From contig JAHEWK010000004.1 in assembly GCA_020740775.1 (NCBI GenBank), forward strand, positions 2,852,001-2,916,000: a stretch of 64,000 nucleotides of DNA. Reading direction: 5' to 3'. Position 1 is the stretch's first letter, and the number at the start of each line of letters is the position of its first letter. This DNA comes from Ilyonectria destructans (lineage: Eukaryota; Ascomycota; Sordariomycetes; Hypocreales; Nectriaceae). The notes below the pieces were generated by a model, which saw only the letters and a list, made by a program, of their open reading frames with translations, did no database searches and was not told the DNA's origin. The position numbers and the translations under genes were made by a program. Shown one piece after another: positions 11,616 through 22,370 of the stretch.

Positions 11616-12912
11616 ATGTAGATATGTCTTTGAAATTTAAGTTGCATAGTTTGTTAATTGATTAGCTTCAAAAGCCGCACGCATTAACTCCATATCCTAG
11701 ATCCAGTCCACCCCCAACGCACGCTTACTACACTATAGATCTATCATCGGCTACGGATTGGCGACCTACTCGGCAGGCTGTGGAACGGGGCACATTGTCG
11801 CTCTGGCAGAGCGGCTGTTGATCTGAACGATGGCAAAGCCATGGTAGTGGACGCATCGCTATTATGGCATTTTTTTAGCGGCTCTGGCTCTGGTGGGACT
11901 TTGCGGCGCTGCAAACGGGAGCGCAGGGCGCAAGATTGGTTCTAAGGTATCAACTCCATGTACGATTTGTTAAATTCAGGCTCAAATGCGAAACTCAACG
12001 GGAACGTTTTCTTGATACTTTTTATGCCAATATTCAATGAACCAGCTATCTCTTGGACTCACTGTGTCTTATCGTAGCGGAGACTCACCCCTGTCCAAGA
12101 TCCCATCTCGACACAGAGGGAGTGGCAGGATTCTCAATCTTCTGCTGTCAGCATCCAACGCCCACGCATGGATCGAGTTTTGACATCTATATTTCAATCG
12201 CAGCTCCCACATTCCAGATTGATCGCGGTAGCAAGGTGCTGCCCTTATCGTTGCTCTCAAGAGCTCAGCAAGGCTGCGATGCTCCTTGGCCGGGCGGGGT
12301 AAACCCCAAGATATGTATGGGGCCAACGGGTTACGATATCCTCATTTTCCTGGTCCTCGACCTTATCGCACTAAAAGAGAATTGACGAGGTATAGATCCC
12401 TCTTTTTTTATGCAGGGATGATGTTCTCAATTCAGAGAAGCTCCGCTACTGTACCATTCTCTTCATTCCGAGCCTTGGAACTCTCCAGATAGTTGTTAAT
12501 GCTAGTAGTAACTTAATCAGGTATACAGCTAATCTCAAGCTCGCGGCGAAATTTACTACACAGAATAGTACGTCATGTCTAAAATTCACTCAATGGAATC
12601 GTCATGTGGATTCAAGAGCCTGTGGATAATCGATGCTACGCTGTTTATCTCGCAAACCATCGGCACACGATCGTTATCTATGGAGTAACGGGCAAGACCT
12701 GAACATGAGTAACAAATTACTTACGTAAACCCCTGCAAACGAACCATATATATGCAGCGTATTACCAGGCGGAGAGTAACAAGGCGATCTTCATTGTGCC
12801 AACATTTTAAAATCCCTCGGACACCAGACGCAGCTGCCAAACTTCACCTCAACGAGGAAAGTACCGCATCATTAGACACCAAAGAGCTATCAGTCTACTT
12901 ACACCATCGAAA
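11616..12912. other. Intergenic region between NRPS-PKS and reductase genes
   Basis: About 1.3 kb with no supported gene. It includes a short stretch near 11745-11830 that could be read as coding but ends quickly, a palindromic TTACGTAA at 12721-12728 and a TATATAT run at 12746-12752 before the reductase. Confidence 0.5.
12721..12752 (+). promoter_or_regulatory. Yap-type TTACGTAA site and TATA-like run
   Basis: TTACGTAA (12721-12728) is the consensus of fungal Yap-family bZIP factors (oxidative stress). TATATAT follows at 12746-12752, about 160 bp before the reductase start. The sites are seen directly; their use is inferred. Confidence 0.35.
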
Positions 12913-14114
12913 ATGAACTCTACGACTAAATCAAATATCCTTGTGGTAGGATTCGGAGGGGTGGGCACAATCTCAGCATTCAATTTGGAAGCTGGTGGTC
13001 TTGCAACCGTGACAGGCGTGCTCAGGTCAAACTACGACATTGTCAAAGATGATGGATTCAAGATTTGGTCCATTGATCACGGTGATATTCCATCATGGAG
13101 GCCTTCCAATAGTAGGATTGAGTCCGAAACACAGTACGGGATTGCCGCTTCATGATCAATGACTAAAAGCTACTTAGTTTCGAGAAATGTTCCAAATGTC
13201 AATGACACCGACTTGACTCCGTTCGAATTTATTATGGTATGCACCAAAAACATCCCGGACATCCCTCCTACAGTCGCCGAAATTATTGCTCCAGCGGTAA
13301 CGCCTGGGTACACCTCCATTGTCTTGGTCCAGAACGGGTTGAACATCGAGAAGCCCATCATCGCCGCTTTTCCACAAAACATCGTCATCTCAGGTATCTC
13401 TCGAATGAGTTCTTCTGAACAGAGCCCAGGTCAGATCTTCCATCAGGATCATGATACCCTGATAATTGGTGCCTTCAAGAACCCCAATCTAGCCGTGAAG
13501 GATGAAGTTGCAGCGGCTCAAAAGTTCACTGGTCTGTACAACGCAAGCGGAAAGGCAACGGGGCAATATAGTGAAGATGTGGCATATATGAGGTGGCGAA
13601 AGCTGGTCTATAATGCGTCCTTCAATTCGATCTGCACAATCACAGGTATGGATGCAACTAGCATCAGGGTCGCCAATTCCCCTATCACGGAGCTTCTGTT
13701 GCCCGTGATGCTGGAGATCAAAAGCATCGCCAGAGCAGCTGGGGTGAAGCTGGCACCCGACCAAGAGGATGTTTCTCTGGCTTCTGAAGCCATGGACGGA
13801 TACTTCCGGCCCAGTATGCTGCAGGATGTTGAAAAGGTAATTTTCTCAACGCAATATATGTAACTGGTGTCATTAACTAACATCAGTCTGTTTCGTTGTA
13901 GGGTAACTTCTTGGAAATGGAGATCATCGTCGGAGAGCCGCTAAGAGAAGCGCACAGACTGGGTGTTCCGGTTCCAACGCTGACAATCGTATACTCGCTT
14001 CTCAAAGCGTTGCAGGCTCGTACAAAGCAGAGAAAGGGAATGGTGCCTATGCCGGTGCGCAAAGGGGACGGCGCAGGCGATATGGTAGTGAAGTTCGACA
14101 GTGCAACAACCTAG
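12913..14114 (+). CDS. Ketopantoate reductase-like (PanE/ApbA family) oxidoreductase
   Basis: Predicted NADPH-dependent 2-oxoacid reductase. Three exons, 12913-13111, 13178-13836 and 13902-14114, join in frame to 356 residues. The N-terminal Rossmann segment VVGFGGVG carries GxGGxG (Gly13 to Gly18). The later VCTKNIPD strand and the C-terminal NFLEMEIIVGEP segment fit the family's substrate-binding helical domain. Its length and clustered position resemble fungal secondary-metabolism members; ketoisovalerate reductase of the beauvericin pathway belongs to this family. It lies 1.3 kb downstream of the NRPS-PKS gene in the same orientation. It could prepare an alpha-hydroxy acid or reduce a keto group on the product. 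A primary-metabolism role in pantothenate synthesis is possible but less likely in this context. Family is confident; substrate is unknown. Confidence 0.85.
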
Positions 14115-14703
14115 ATACTTAATGTCGTTGGAATCTACATTTATCGTTGGCTTTCCAGTCAGCAACTAGTTCCCAAGCCCATGTTTTTGTCAGCGAAAGA
14201 CACCTCTACAAAAAAGACACGAAGAAGGGATAATTATACAATAGCTGTGGTATTACTGATCATATGAAATCCGACGACGTTCAACCAAAACCAAAAGTAA
14301 ACACCGAAAAATACAACTCGCAATATAAATCCCATTACGGATGGACAAAGATACTATTAATGACTTTATTATGTACAGAGTAGTTCACTTGCGATATATT
14401 CGATTTGAGAGCGACTATTTGAGATCGTGCGCCAGTGCTGTAGTCAGTCTGGCACCATGTGAGGTCGCTGGAATGTGCATCCGAGATGGCCGGACTGCAG
14501 TCATTCGAACCTAGCTCATTCAGAAAAGGCAGTTCGGCAGCTGAAGGGCATTGACGTAATTGAAACTCATCGAGGCGACGAGGTTAAGTAGCCCTGAAAC
14601 CTAGCACTAGATATCATTAGATAGGACTTATCGATAAATACCTAGGACCAAGATACGCTTGAGTACCATGTCCCCACCGCATTCGATGCGACGAGACCAG
14701 GTT
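14115..14703. other. Intergenic, no feature seen
   Basis: AT-rich spacer after the reductase gene. No coding or RNA feature is supported; the decayed 3' part of the neighbouring DUF7580-like relic may extend into it. Confidence 0.4.
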
Positions 14704-15280
14704 TCATATACACGAACGACAAACACGACGCGAGCATTCAGGACCACCCTGTAGCCTCCCGCATTCCTCGGCCGACTGGCAAGACATCGGTTTACAGCGA
14801 TCTTGGAAATCTCGTCGACCTCGTTCGTCGGAGCGGCGGGATGGAATGGATTGTGTGTCACTATCTTCGTCGGCCACCTGGAAATTCACAGAAACTTGAT
14901 ACCAAGTGTGGGAATCTTCAAATGGCATCACCAAAGTAAGTTTATCGGTAGGCGCGATTTTCGTAGTATGCCAGTCCAGTCGGATGTTTCCTCTATGCTC
15001 TTCGCAATTGCATCCCCATGTTTGAGCGAGGATATGATGCATCTGCTGGAAATTTTGTCGGGTTTATTCACAATGCGTAGCATCGAATCTCACTTGGTTT
15101 TCTCCCAAACCCGGATCTGAATCGGCTAATGGGATCTCCACTTCCTCGAATATGTTCTTCAACGCTGTGTTCTAGTATTGTAATTCGGCGATCAACTGGT
15201 CTCTCTCTTTGCGGCCAAGGCTGCGTCGTATTCGTCGCCATTCCCAGTTGACACGCTCCTCTGACTAAGGTATCCAACAC
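14704..15280 (-). pseudogene. DUF7580-like (prion-inhibition/HeLo-associated) gene relic
   Basis: Read on the minus strand, this stretch encodes a helical segment (RDQLIAELQY, then NTALKNIFEEVEIPLADSDPG) and, after a likely 48-nt intron (15093-15046, GTGAGA donor, TTCCAG acceptor), a segment with WGCNCEEHRGNIRLDW. The W-C-C-H spacing resembles fungal DUF7580 proteins, which often accompany HeLo or kinase domains. A TAG stop interrupts the frame at 15174-15172, where a Trp or Gln codon would fit. The reading frame is lost again towards 14700. This is probably a degraded copy rather than a working gene. Family assignment is tentative. Confidence 0.4.
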
Positions 15281-15284
15281 TTAC

Positions 15285-16112
15285 TTAAGAATAGACTACC
15301 CTCTGCAAATCACCAACCACCTCGATCATTGACGTATATTCACCAGTCCAGCACTTTCGGATTATATTATCACCATGACTCGCTTTCATGGTCGGGAATT
15401 CTCTGCTCTTGAAACGACGTTGCACCTCTTCCTCCTGCTCAATAGGATCCAAGTCCGGAAACGGCCAATGGCCCGTGATCATAAAATAAATAGCCGTCCC
15501 TAGGGCGAAGATATCTGTCTTCTGGTCGCAATGGTCCGGGTCATCCCGCGGCATTGATGACAAACTATTGGTTCGTGCCCCGCCATCGAGCTGGACTGTC
15601 CCATTTGGAGATATAATCATTCCTTCAAAATCGCTGATCTTGAGATTCAGAGCACCATCCAGCAGGAGGTTCCTGACAGTAATGTCACAATGAATAACAT
15701 TCTTTGAGTGGATGAAATTAATGCCCTCAGCAGCTTGCAGTGCCTATTTCGTTCTCTGATCGAAAGAAGTTTCGGGGTGCAATTGCAAGTACGTCTCAAC
15801 TGAGCCATTGGGTATATTTTCAAGCAGAAGCCCATCTTTATGCCTTCCCTTTAGACAGATGACGCGTTCATGATTCCCGATTGCTTCAAGGATCTGTGTC
15901 TCAACTTCTAAGCCCTTCAAAGCGACGTCTCTGGTTTGCCTCCGATACTTCTGAATTGCGGCAGAGTATGATGTTGTATCGTCGTGTGGGGAGACAATCG
16001 GAAACTTCAATACTGACTCATCATCAATAAGTGCCACATAGTTGCTTCCGCTTGCAGCAATGAAGTTTTTAATCCCATCTGGAAACCAAGGTTGAAAAGA
16101 ATATCCGCTCAT
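15285..16112 (-). pseudogene. Fungal protein kinase-like gene with in-frame stop
   Basis: A single uninterrupted frame of 275 codons apart from one TAG at codon 123 (15746-15744). Before the stop is the N-lobe, with YVALIDDESVLKFP and the candidate ATP-binding Lys36. After it come the catalytic loop HCDITVRN (residues 141-148, Cys replacing the Arg of HRD), DFEG in place of DFG (161-164), and a C-lobe with KTDIFALGTAIYFMITG. Sequence on both sides of the stop aligns with small fungal kinase-like proteins of unknown role. Most likely TGG (Trp) became TAG. Either this is a recently inactivated gene or a stop is read through; I favour inactivation. Even intact, the HCD and DFE changes would suggest altered catalysis. 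Confidence 0.65.
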
Positions 16113-16148
16113 GATGCGATAGTGACTGAAAGGATGGAAGGTGACAAT

Positions 16149-16388
16149 TCACCTGCACTTGTCACAACCTTTGTTAGGTGCGGGGTAGAGGAGAGGCTCT
16201 AGAGCCAGGCGATAGGCAATCGTGGAAACCATCACCGCCTCATACTGGCGCGTTCGGCCACGTATTTTCTGCCATCCTTCCTCTGCTGTATCTTCCTCCC
16301 AGGCATCACATAGCTCCTGCGGCACAAAACAACCCAAGCAACATCCAAAGTCCTCCATAATCTTATTCCGCCGTAGGAATCTGTCCAT
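16149..16388 (-). pseudogene. RecQ/TLH-type helicase C-terminal fragment
   Basis: A 79-codon open stretch with CCLGCFVPQELCDAWEE, then GW and RQY. This Cys-rich pattern (CCxxC, VPQxxC, W, GW, QY) resembles the C-terminal end of RecQ-like helicases found in fungal subtelomeric (TLH) and transposon-like genes. No helicase motifs were found upstream at 16400-16960, where frames are broken. It is probably a decayed fragment. The assignment rests on a remembered pattern and needs a search. Confidence 0.35.
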
Positions 16389-16986
16389 CTGAACGGCTGA
16401 ATGCCAACGCCAAAGGCTGCCCTCCTTTGCTCATTCATATCCAGTGTTCTTCTCCGGACATAGCAGCAACAAGGATATCAACCGACAGAAAGTCCCCAAG
16501 ATATCGGTCATTTTCTCTCACATGTTTGAGCACATCCAATTGCTATTCCATTTTGGTACTCTGCTTCGTCGAGCTAGACTAAAAGGAAGGTTCTTAAGAC
16601 ACAGTGACTCCGTGGAAGTAACAATCATAAAGATGTTCGACATGGGAAAAGGGTTTCCCCACTGCTCGAAGGGGAAGTTGCTGGAGTTGTATTCGGCACC
16701 CATAAACTCAACGCTTCCAGTAGGTAGCAGCGAACGGGGCAATGCTCGCCATCCAGAATATATTGAGCAGCTGTGAAAAGCGCCGCGAGAGTGCCTCGTT
16801 GCCCACGGTCCAAATCTCTGCTCTGCTTGAAACGGCCTCTTGTAGTACAAGCGAGCGATGTATAATTGATATTGCGCAGCTATAATTTAGACATAGGACA
16901 CTGTGTCTTAATACATGTCTGCAATTCCTTCTCCAATTCTCATTTTCCAGCATTTTTTCCCCCCACCCTAACAGACTTGAATGCGT

Positions 16987-19137
16987 TTAAACTTTTCCAC
17001 TGGGCTGGGGGTCTCTGTCTTGCAGCATAGCCTTCTCATCGTGTGCTTCGTCACCTGCCCGTGGAACGATGGGTTTAGGCTCATTAGAGCGAAGGAGGTA
17101 ATGCCTAAAGAACCAGAAGAACTGTGCCCAACCGTATCGAACGATCTTCGAGAGGCGAACATTGAAAACACTGTCAAGTTCCTCAAGAGTCTTGCCCTTT
17201 GTCTCGGGGAGAAAGAAAAGGACCAGAAAGAAGCCGACGATGTTCCAGCCGGCATACCATCCAAAGGCTCCAGTAGGAGTGAACGCTTTCTGGAGTGATG
17301 GCCATGTAACGGCGAGGATGAAGTTGAAGCACCAGGTGGTAGCTGTCGCCAGTGACATGCCCATAGCACGGATGTATAAGGGATACGCCTCGGCTGAGTA
17401 GGTGAATGGCACAGGGCCTTCTCCAGGAGAGTAGACGATACCGAAAAGATAAATCCCCAGAGCAATACAACCAATGTGTGCTTTGCTATCCTCGGGTATA
17501 AAGAAACTAAAACCCGTAAAAAGTAGGAAGAGCCCCATAAGCTAAGATTGTGAGCTTCTTGATTTGTCACATTGTAGGCATCATTTGCACTTACTGGGAA
17601 AGTAGTCAAAAGAAGATTTCGCCGTCCGAATGTATCAATAGTGTAGAATGCAGGAATTGCAAAGATGAAATTGATGATACCGAAGCCCAATGATGCAGCA
17701 AGTGCACTCTTCTCCGAAAATCCCGCCTCGAGGAAAATCTCCGACGAATAGTAGGCAATGACGTTAACTATAACCATGGGTTAGAAACTTTATCCTATAA
17801 TGAGCAACATGAATACTTACCGCCGCAAAATTGTTGCATGAACATAACAATTTGCGAAGCCAACATAGCGTTTCTATTGCGGCGGATAGTGAAGAACTCC
17901 TTGATGCGACTTCCACGGCCAATTGACATGGCAGACTCTGCCTGGAGCAGCGTGTGAGCATAAAATAGATCACGTGCTGCTTGTATTTTGTTGAATCGAA
18001 GTTTTTCCATAGCTTTGAACGCTTCGTTGTGTCTGTTCTTGGTCAAGTACCATCGAGGAGACTCGGGGCACAGGTAGACCAGAGAGCAGACGATGAGGGC
18101 AGGGACACCAGCCGATCCCATCATGAGCCGCCAATTGAGGCCAGTAATTCCACTCGAATCGGGGACTCCATAGAAGGCCAAGTCCGCCACGTAGCCGAGC
18201 ATAATTCCGAAGGCTGTCCACATCTGCCACTGCATGACAAGGGCACCGCGGACGAGCTTAGGAGAACACTCAGCAGCAAACATGGGAGTTGTCGCGGACT
18301 TGGGACCGATACCAAATCCGAGAAAGAAACGAGCGATAAACATGTGCCACCAGGTGTTCGTAAATGCCTGCCAGAAGCAGGCCAGGAAGGAGATGCAGCA
18401 TGAGATGAAGACGGTGCCTCGGCGGCCAAAGCGCTTGTTCATCGGCTCGGTAATCCCTTGCCAAAATTAGTAAATGAGGAGACCGGTTGGGAAATGTAAG
18501 AACTCACAACATCCAGCCACGGCGCAGCATAGATATGGCGCCGAGTTCGTGAGGCCGGTGATCCAGCTATCATGGTCGCTGTCGCCGTCGATGCCGAATT
18601 CTCGCCTGTAGAAGATTTGCGCGCCATTTACAACAGTTTCGTCCATGCCCTGAACGACAGCACAGAGAGAGCAGACTGGGACTAAATTAGAACAAGATAG
18701 ACAGGTCAATCGGAGAGAGTCATACTGGTCACTAGAAAGTAGAGCATTTTGGGATTCCTCCACTTGTGCTCCACCTCGTCGACGAGCGTCGTTCTTTCTT
18801 CCTCTGTAAGACCCTCGACGCTCAAGTACTTCTCACGAAGTGACTCAATGTTGTCATCGACATCCATGTCGCCTGCGACGATGGCGCCAAGTCGGAAGGC
18901 CCGAATCTCGCCATCATCCGTAAGGCCCTGGTGCTCTCGGGCGTACTTCTCGCCCATGTGGGCGAGTTGCTGATGGGTGTATCCAGCAAGGGGGTGTGCG
19001 GCCTTGGTTGAGGATATGGGTTTGTTTTTGTCGAAGATAGCTTCATCCGAAGGACGCATCGAGTTCTCGGCATGGTCGACTTCCGTACGTGAGGCATCCT
19101 CCGAAGAGGGCCTACCTTGGTGTTTCTCAGATCCCAT
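16987..19137 (-). CDS. MFS sugar transporter (sugar porter family) with long N-terminal tail
   Basis: Predicted plasma-membrane sugar or polyol/H+ symporter. Five exons on the minus strand join in frame: 19137-18726, 18681-18508, 18456-17821, 17767-17595 and 17541-16987, giving 649 residues. The first about 130 residues are hydrophilic and acidic, longer than in most sugar porters. Family motifs follow: the DETVVNGAQIFY helix-1 region, NKRFGRRG loop, PESPRWYL after helix 6, QQFCGVNVIAYYSS in helix 7, DTFGRRNLLL, and PETKGKTLEELD after helix 12. The spliced junctions CGVNV and FPLMGL confirm intron placement. All sites seem intact, unlike the decayed genes next to it. The substrate cannot be read from sequence; inositol, maltose and hexose carriers all share these motifs. 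Confidence 0.88.
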
Positions 19138-22100
19138 GATTGAATGCCTGGGGTTTGGTAATTGCTAAGCCAATGTAAGTTGGAATTACAATTTCCAGAG
19201 ACATTAAAGGCAGAATCAGAAGCTGCCCGAAAAGTTAGGCCAAGTGTATGGGGACAGTCGAGGGACAGTGCCATTATATAATACCTCGGGGACATTTATG
19301 ATGGCCACTGAGTCTGTAGAGTAATTAACTATGCCCGACTCGTACGAAAGGTTCTCGGACTTGGAATCTGGCAAATCTGGGTGCGGTGGGTTCCGTTGAT
19401 CGACGTCATACCACTCAGCTGGGGTGGTCAGGCCCGCCGTTTGCGATCGACATACACCGTGGGTGGGTCATTCTGTCTGCAAGGCAATGTATGACGTCTA
19501 AATTACAAGTGATGCCCGTAAGAGGATTGAAAGGAACATCTGTGGAGCACAAAGCGCGTCCTAAAGTGATGCACAATTAGAAGGCAGCAGCATTTTCGGT
19601 TGTTTTGATGGTGTGAAGATCCTCGTCTTCGGGATTAAGGAAATGCACAATACATAATCCACCTCCACGATCCTCCCCGGAGTATCCACACAACTAGTCA
19701 TCTGGGGAAACTTTAACACATTTAACAAAGTTGATAGTCTATCAGTGAACTGACTTACACTGTTGGGTGGGGGCACGAACCAAAATTAAGAGCAGGATGG
19801 CATTCCAAGGTGCGCCACGAACTGACCGCATGGACTTTTAGAGAGCCGAGACAAACAAATTTAGAGTGCAGAGATACGGTACCCATGAACTTGAGTCCAC
19901 ACAGTCCTTTGTGAGAAATCTTGCATTCTTGGAAGGAACCTTTTCCCGTTCGCGAGATGGCTTCTGTCAATGGAGTTTCGCGGCTAGTGCCATACCAAGC
20001 CGGCACACGGAACGATGCGGTACCAAACGCCCATGTCATTGACATCATTGTGCAGCGCACATCATGTCACGTCGCGCGAGAGCAAGTCTTTGCTTACAAC
20101 CACCTTGCCACAGCGGGAATTAGCCCAACTTTACATCCACTAACGAACACGGGAAGATGATGATCCTCGCATCTGATGCCCAGTGCCAAGGTGCGATCGC
20201 GATGCCAAAGTCTAGGCAGCGGCTGGGTGGTGCAGCCGCAACGTGTGATCTGCCCTAACGCCGAATCCTTCCATGCTCTCTGGGGACGGCAATTGTCTAT
20301 CAAGAGAGGGGCTGCAATTAAACGGTAGCATGAAGATAATAATTCCAGTGGTACATAGCCTGGCTTATGAGCGACAAGGCTCACGTCATGATGCTACAAG
20401 CCCTGTGAGTCCATCGAGGTCACAGGTGCGGCTCTTAGTGCCGGGGTGCCATTCCCGCGCTGCGACGATCCTCCATGACTTCATCGGGCAGGCTAACCAA
20501 TAGCCCAGACATTAACATGTTAACTTAGGTCTTGATTCAATTCCCTGCAGTTGGAGGCGTTTGGGAAGCCCAATCCAGTTTATTCTGCGTATTGCGGAGA
20601 CCGGAGAGGGTGAGGGCTCATTTGGCGTTTTCAGGTGTAGACCAAAACGGGTTCCCCGCCTTCTCACGCACGACTCGGCGATCGAGACGTCCATCGCCTC
20701 GAGACGAGATGCAAGATTCTCTTTGCCTCATGTTCTTCATTCTGTGTCCCTATGTACCGGACTCGCCGTATTCAAATGAATGACCACCTCTCTAGATTAT
20801 GGTCGATCTCTCAATCACGCCGGCATGCGTGATGATCAGGCATGAATGACTTGTCATGTTGCACGCGCAGCCACTTGCAGTCTTTTTGCGGGTTCATACA
20901 TAAGCAGTTCAACCCCACGCCCATGTGCGATCCCCTCGCTCTGAGACAAACAGGCCGAGACATTGAGCTGAGCGGCAGGCAGTTGCACATCACCAGAAAT
21001 CCGGATAGCGGCATCTAGGACAGTTTATCATTTATGACACCCCAAACCCCCAACCGTCTACAAAGTAACTAGCATAATAAGAGTCGAGTACCTCCCGCGA
21101 TTCAAGATCTGTCATGCAGAAAATAGATTGGTATCCTCATCATCCCACACCTAGCTCTTTACCATCTCACCCTGAAACAGACAATAGTCTCAGCTTGCAG
21201 TGCTCGATATCATGATAGGCAGAGCAACACGAGAGGGTCACAAGCAGAAACCAGCCAATCTGGAGACTGAAGCCGTTCAGATCAAGTACACTTCTAAAGC
21301 TACAATATTATCTCGCCGTCCGATCAAACTCAGACGGCCGGCTTGCCTAATGCAGGCCGACCGAGAACCAGCCTCAGCCTCACAGTATTTCACTATTCTT
21401 TTTTTTAAGCGTTACTCCATATCATCAGAACACTAACGCCATACAGCATCTGTAAATAATAGAGACATACATTTAGTACTACATCCAGTACCAGAAGAGA
21501 CAGTAGCTTTGCAATAAAGTTATTGCATACTGATCTTTGCAGTAAGCATCAATTCAACACTTCTGTCTTCAACTCTTCTGCCTTCAACCTTGCTATCTAC
21601 AGTCAACGACCTTGCTGTCTGTAGGTAACAACCTTGAGACAATAACCTTATCCTAAGCAAAAGGATATAAGTGGGACTGATATCTCTCGTCGTCGAGAGG
21701 CCAACTTCCCTTCCAATCGTATATGCTCGGTGGATTTGATAACGATTGAAAGGGAAGTATTTGACTATTCTATTCAGGGAATTATTCGGGGATTTTCGAA
21801 CAAGTCATGGATTTAGCTTTCAGACACAATACTTTGGTAATCCTTCTTCCATTTTCCCACAACATCATCTTCAACTCCAAGCGTCCGATAACACTAGCCC
21901 TGCGGTCCGAGAAGCTAAAGGTCGAAACCCACGCCCCCAAACTTACAACAACGCCGTTCTAGACTCAGCCCTGCGACGAAGGCTACGGAATGCAGGAAAC
22001 CCCACGTGCGATGATAAAGGCGCGAGTGGAGCCCAACTTCAAAGCTCATGTAAATTCGTTACTGTCGTATCCCGTCCATCGTTTCTCAAACACACTGATC

Positions 22101-22370
22101 CTACATGCCGCATTCGCTCTAAAATAAATAGTACTGACTAAGAAACCCTTTACCAGTTGTATCATTCTTTATATGGTGTATCTCATGTTCCAACCTGGGG
22201 CCAAGAAAAGAAAAAAGGAACGGCAACACCATGAAATAGGTGCAGAGGAAAGAGAGTTCAGCAGCGTTTTCCTTCACTCCCGAGGCCAAGACCTCAACCT
22301 CACACATTATCACATTACCCCCGAAACTGTAAAGACAGACAGCCCGCCTTATCTCGCCGAGATCAACTTC
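19138..22370. other. Gene-free region with hairpin and LTR-like sequence
   Basis: About 3.2 kb without a supported gene. It contains a 12-bp palindrome (TTAACATGTTAA, about 20514-20525), a C/T-rich repeated stretch with TATA-like sequence at 21550-21700, and a strong inverted repeat at 21705-21757. Confidence 0.5.
21705..21757. repeat. Inverted repeat, 16-bp arms
   Basis: The arms 21705-21720 (CTTCCCTTCCAATCGT) and 21742-21757 are reverse complements with one mismatch, separated by 21 bp. Just upstream, CTCTCG and CGAGAG form a smaller hairpin. It may be a transposon or LTR remnant, or a transcribed hairpin. Confidence 0.6.

Noticed and set aside
11745..11830. Short GCGTG motif reminiscent of a methyltransferase SAM site
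   Set aside because: The frame ends within a few codons, with no partner motifs or splice signals.
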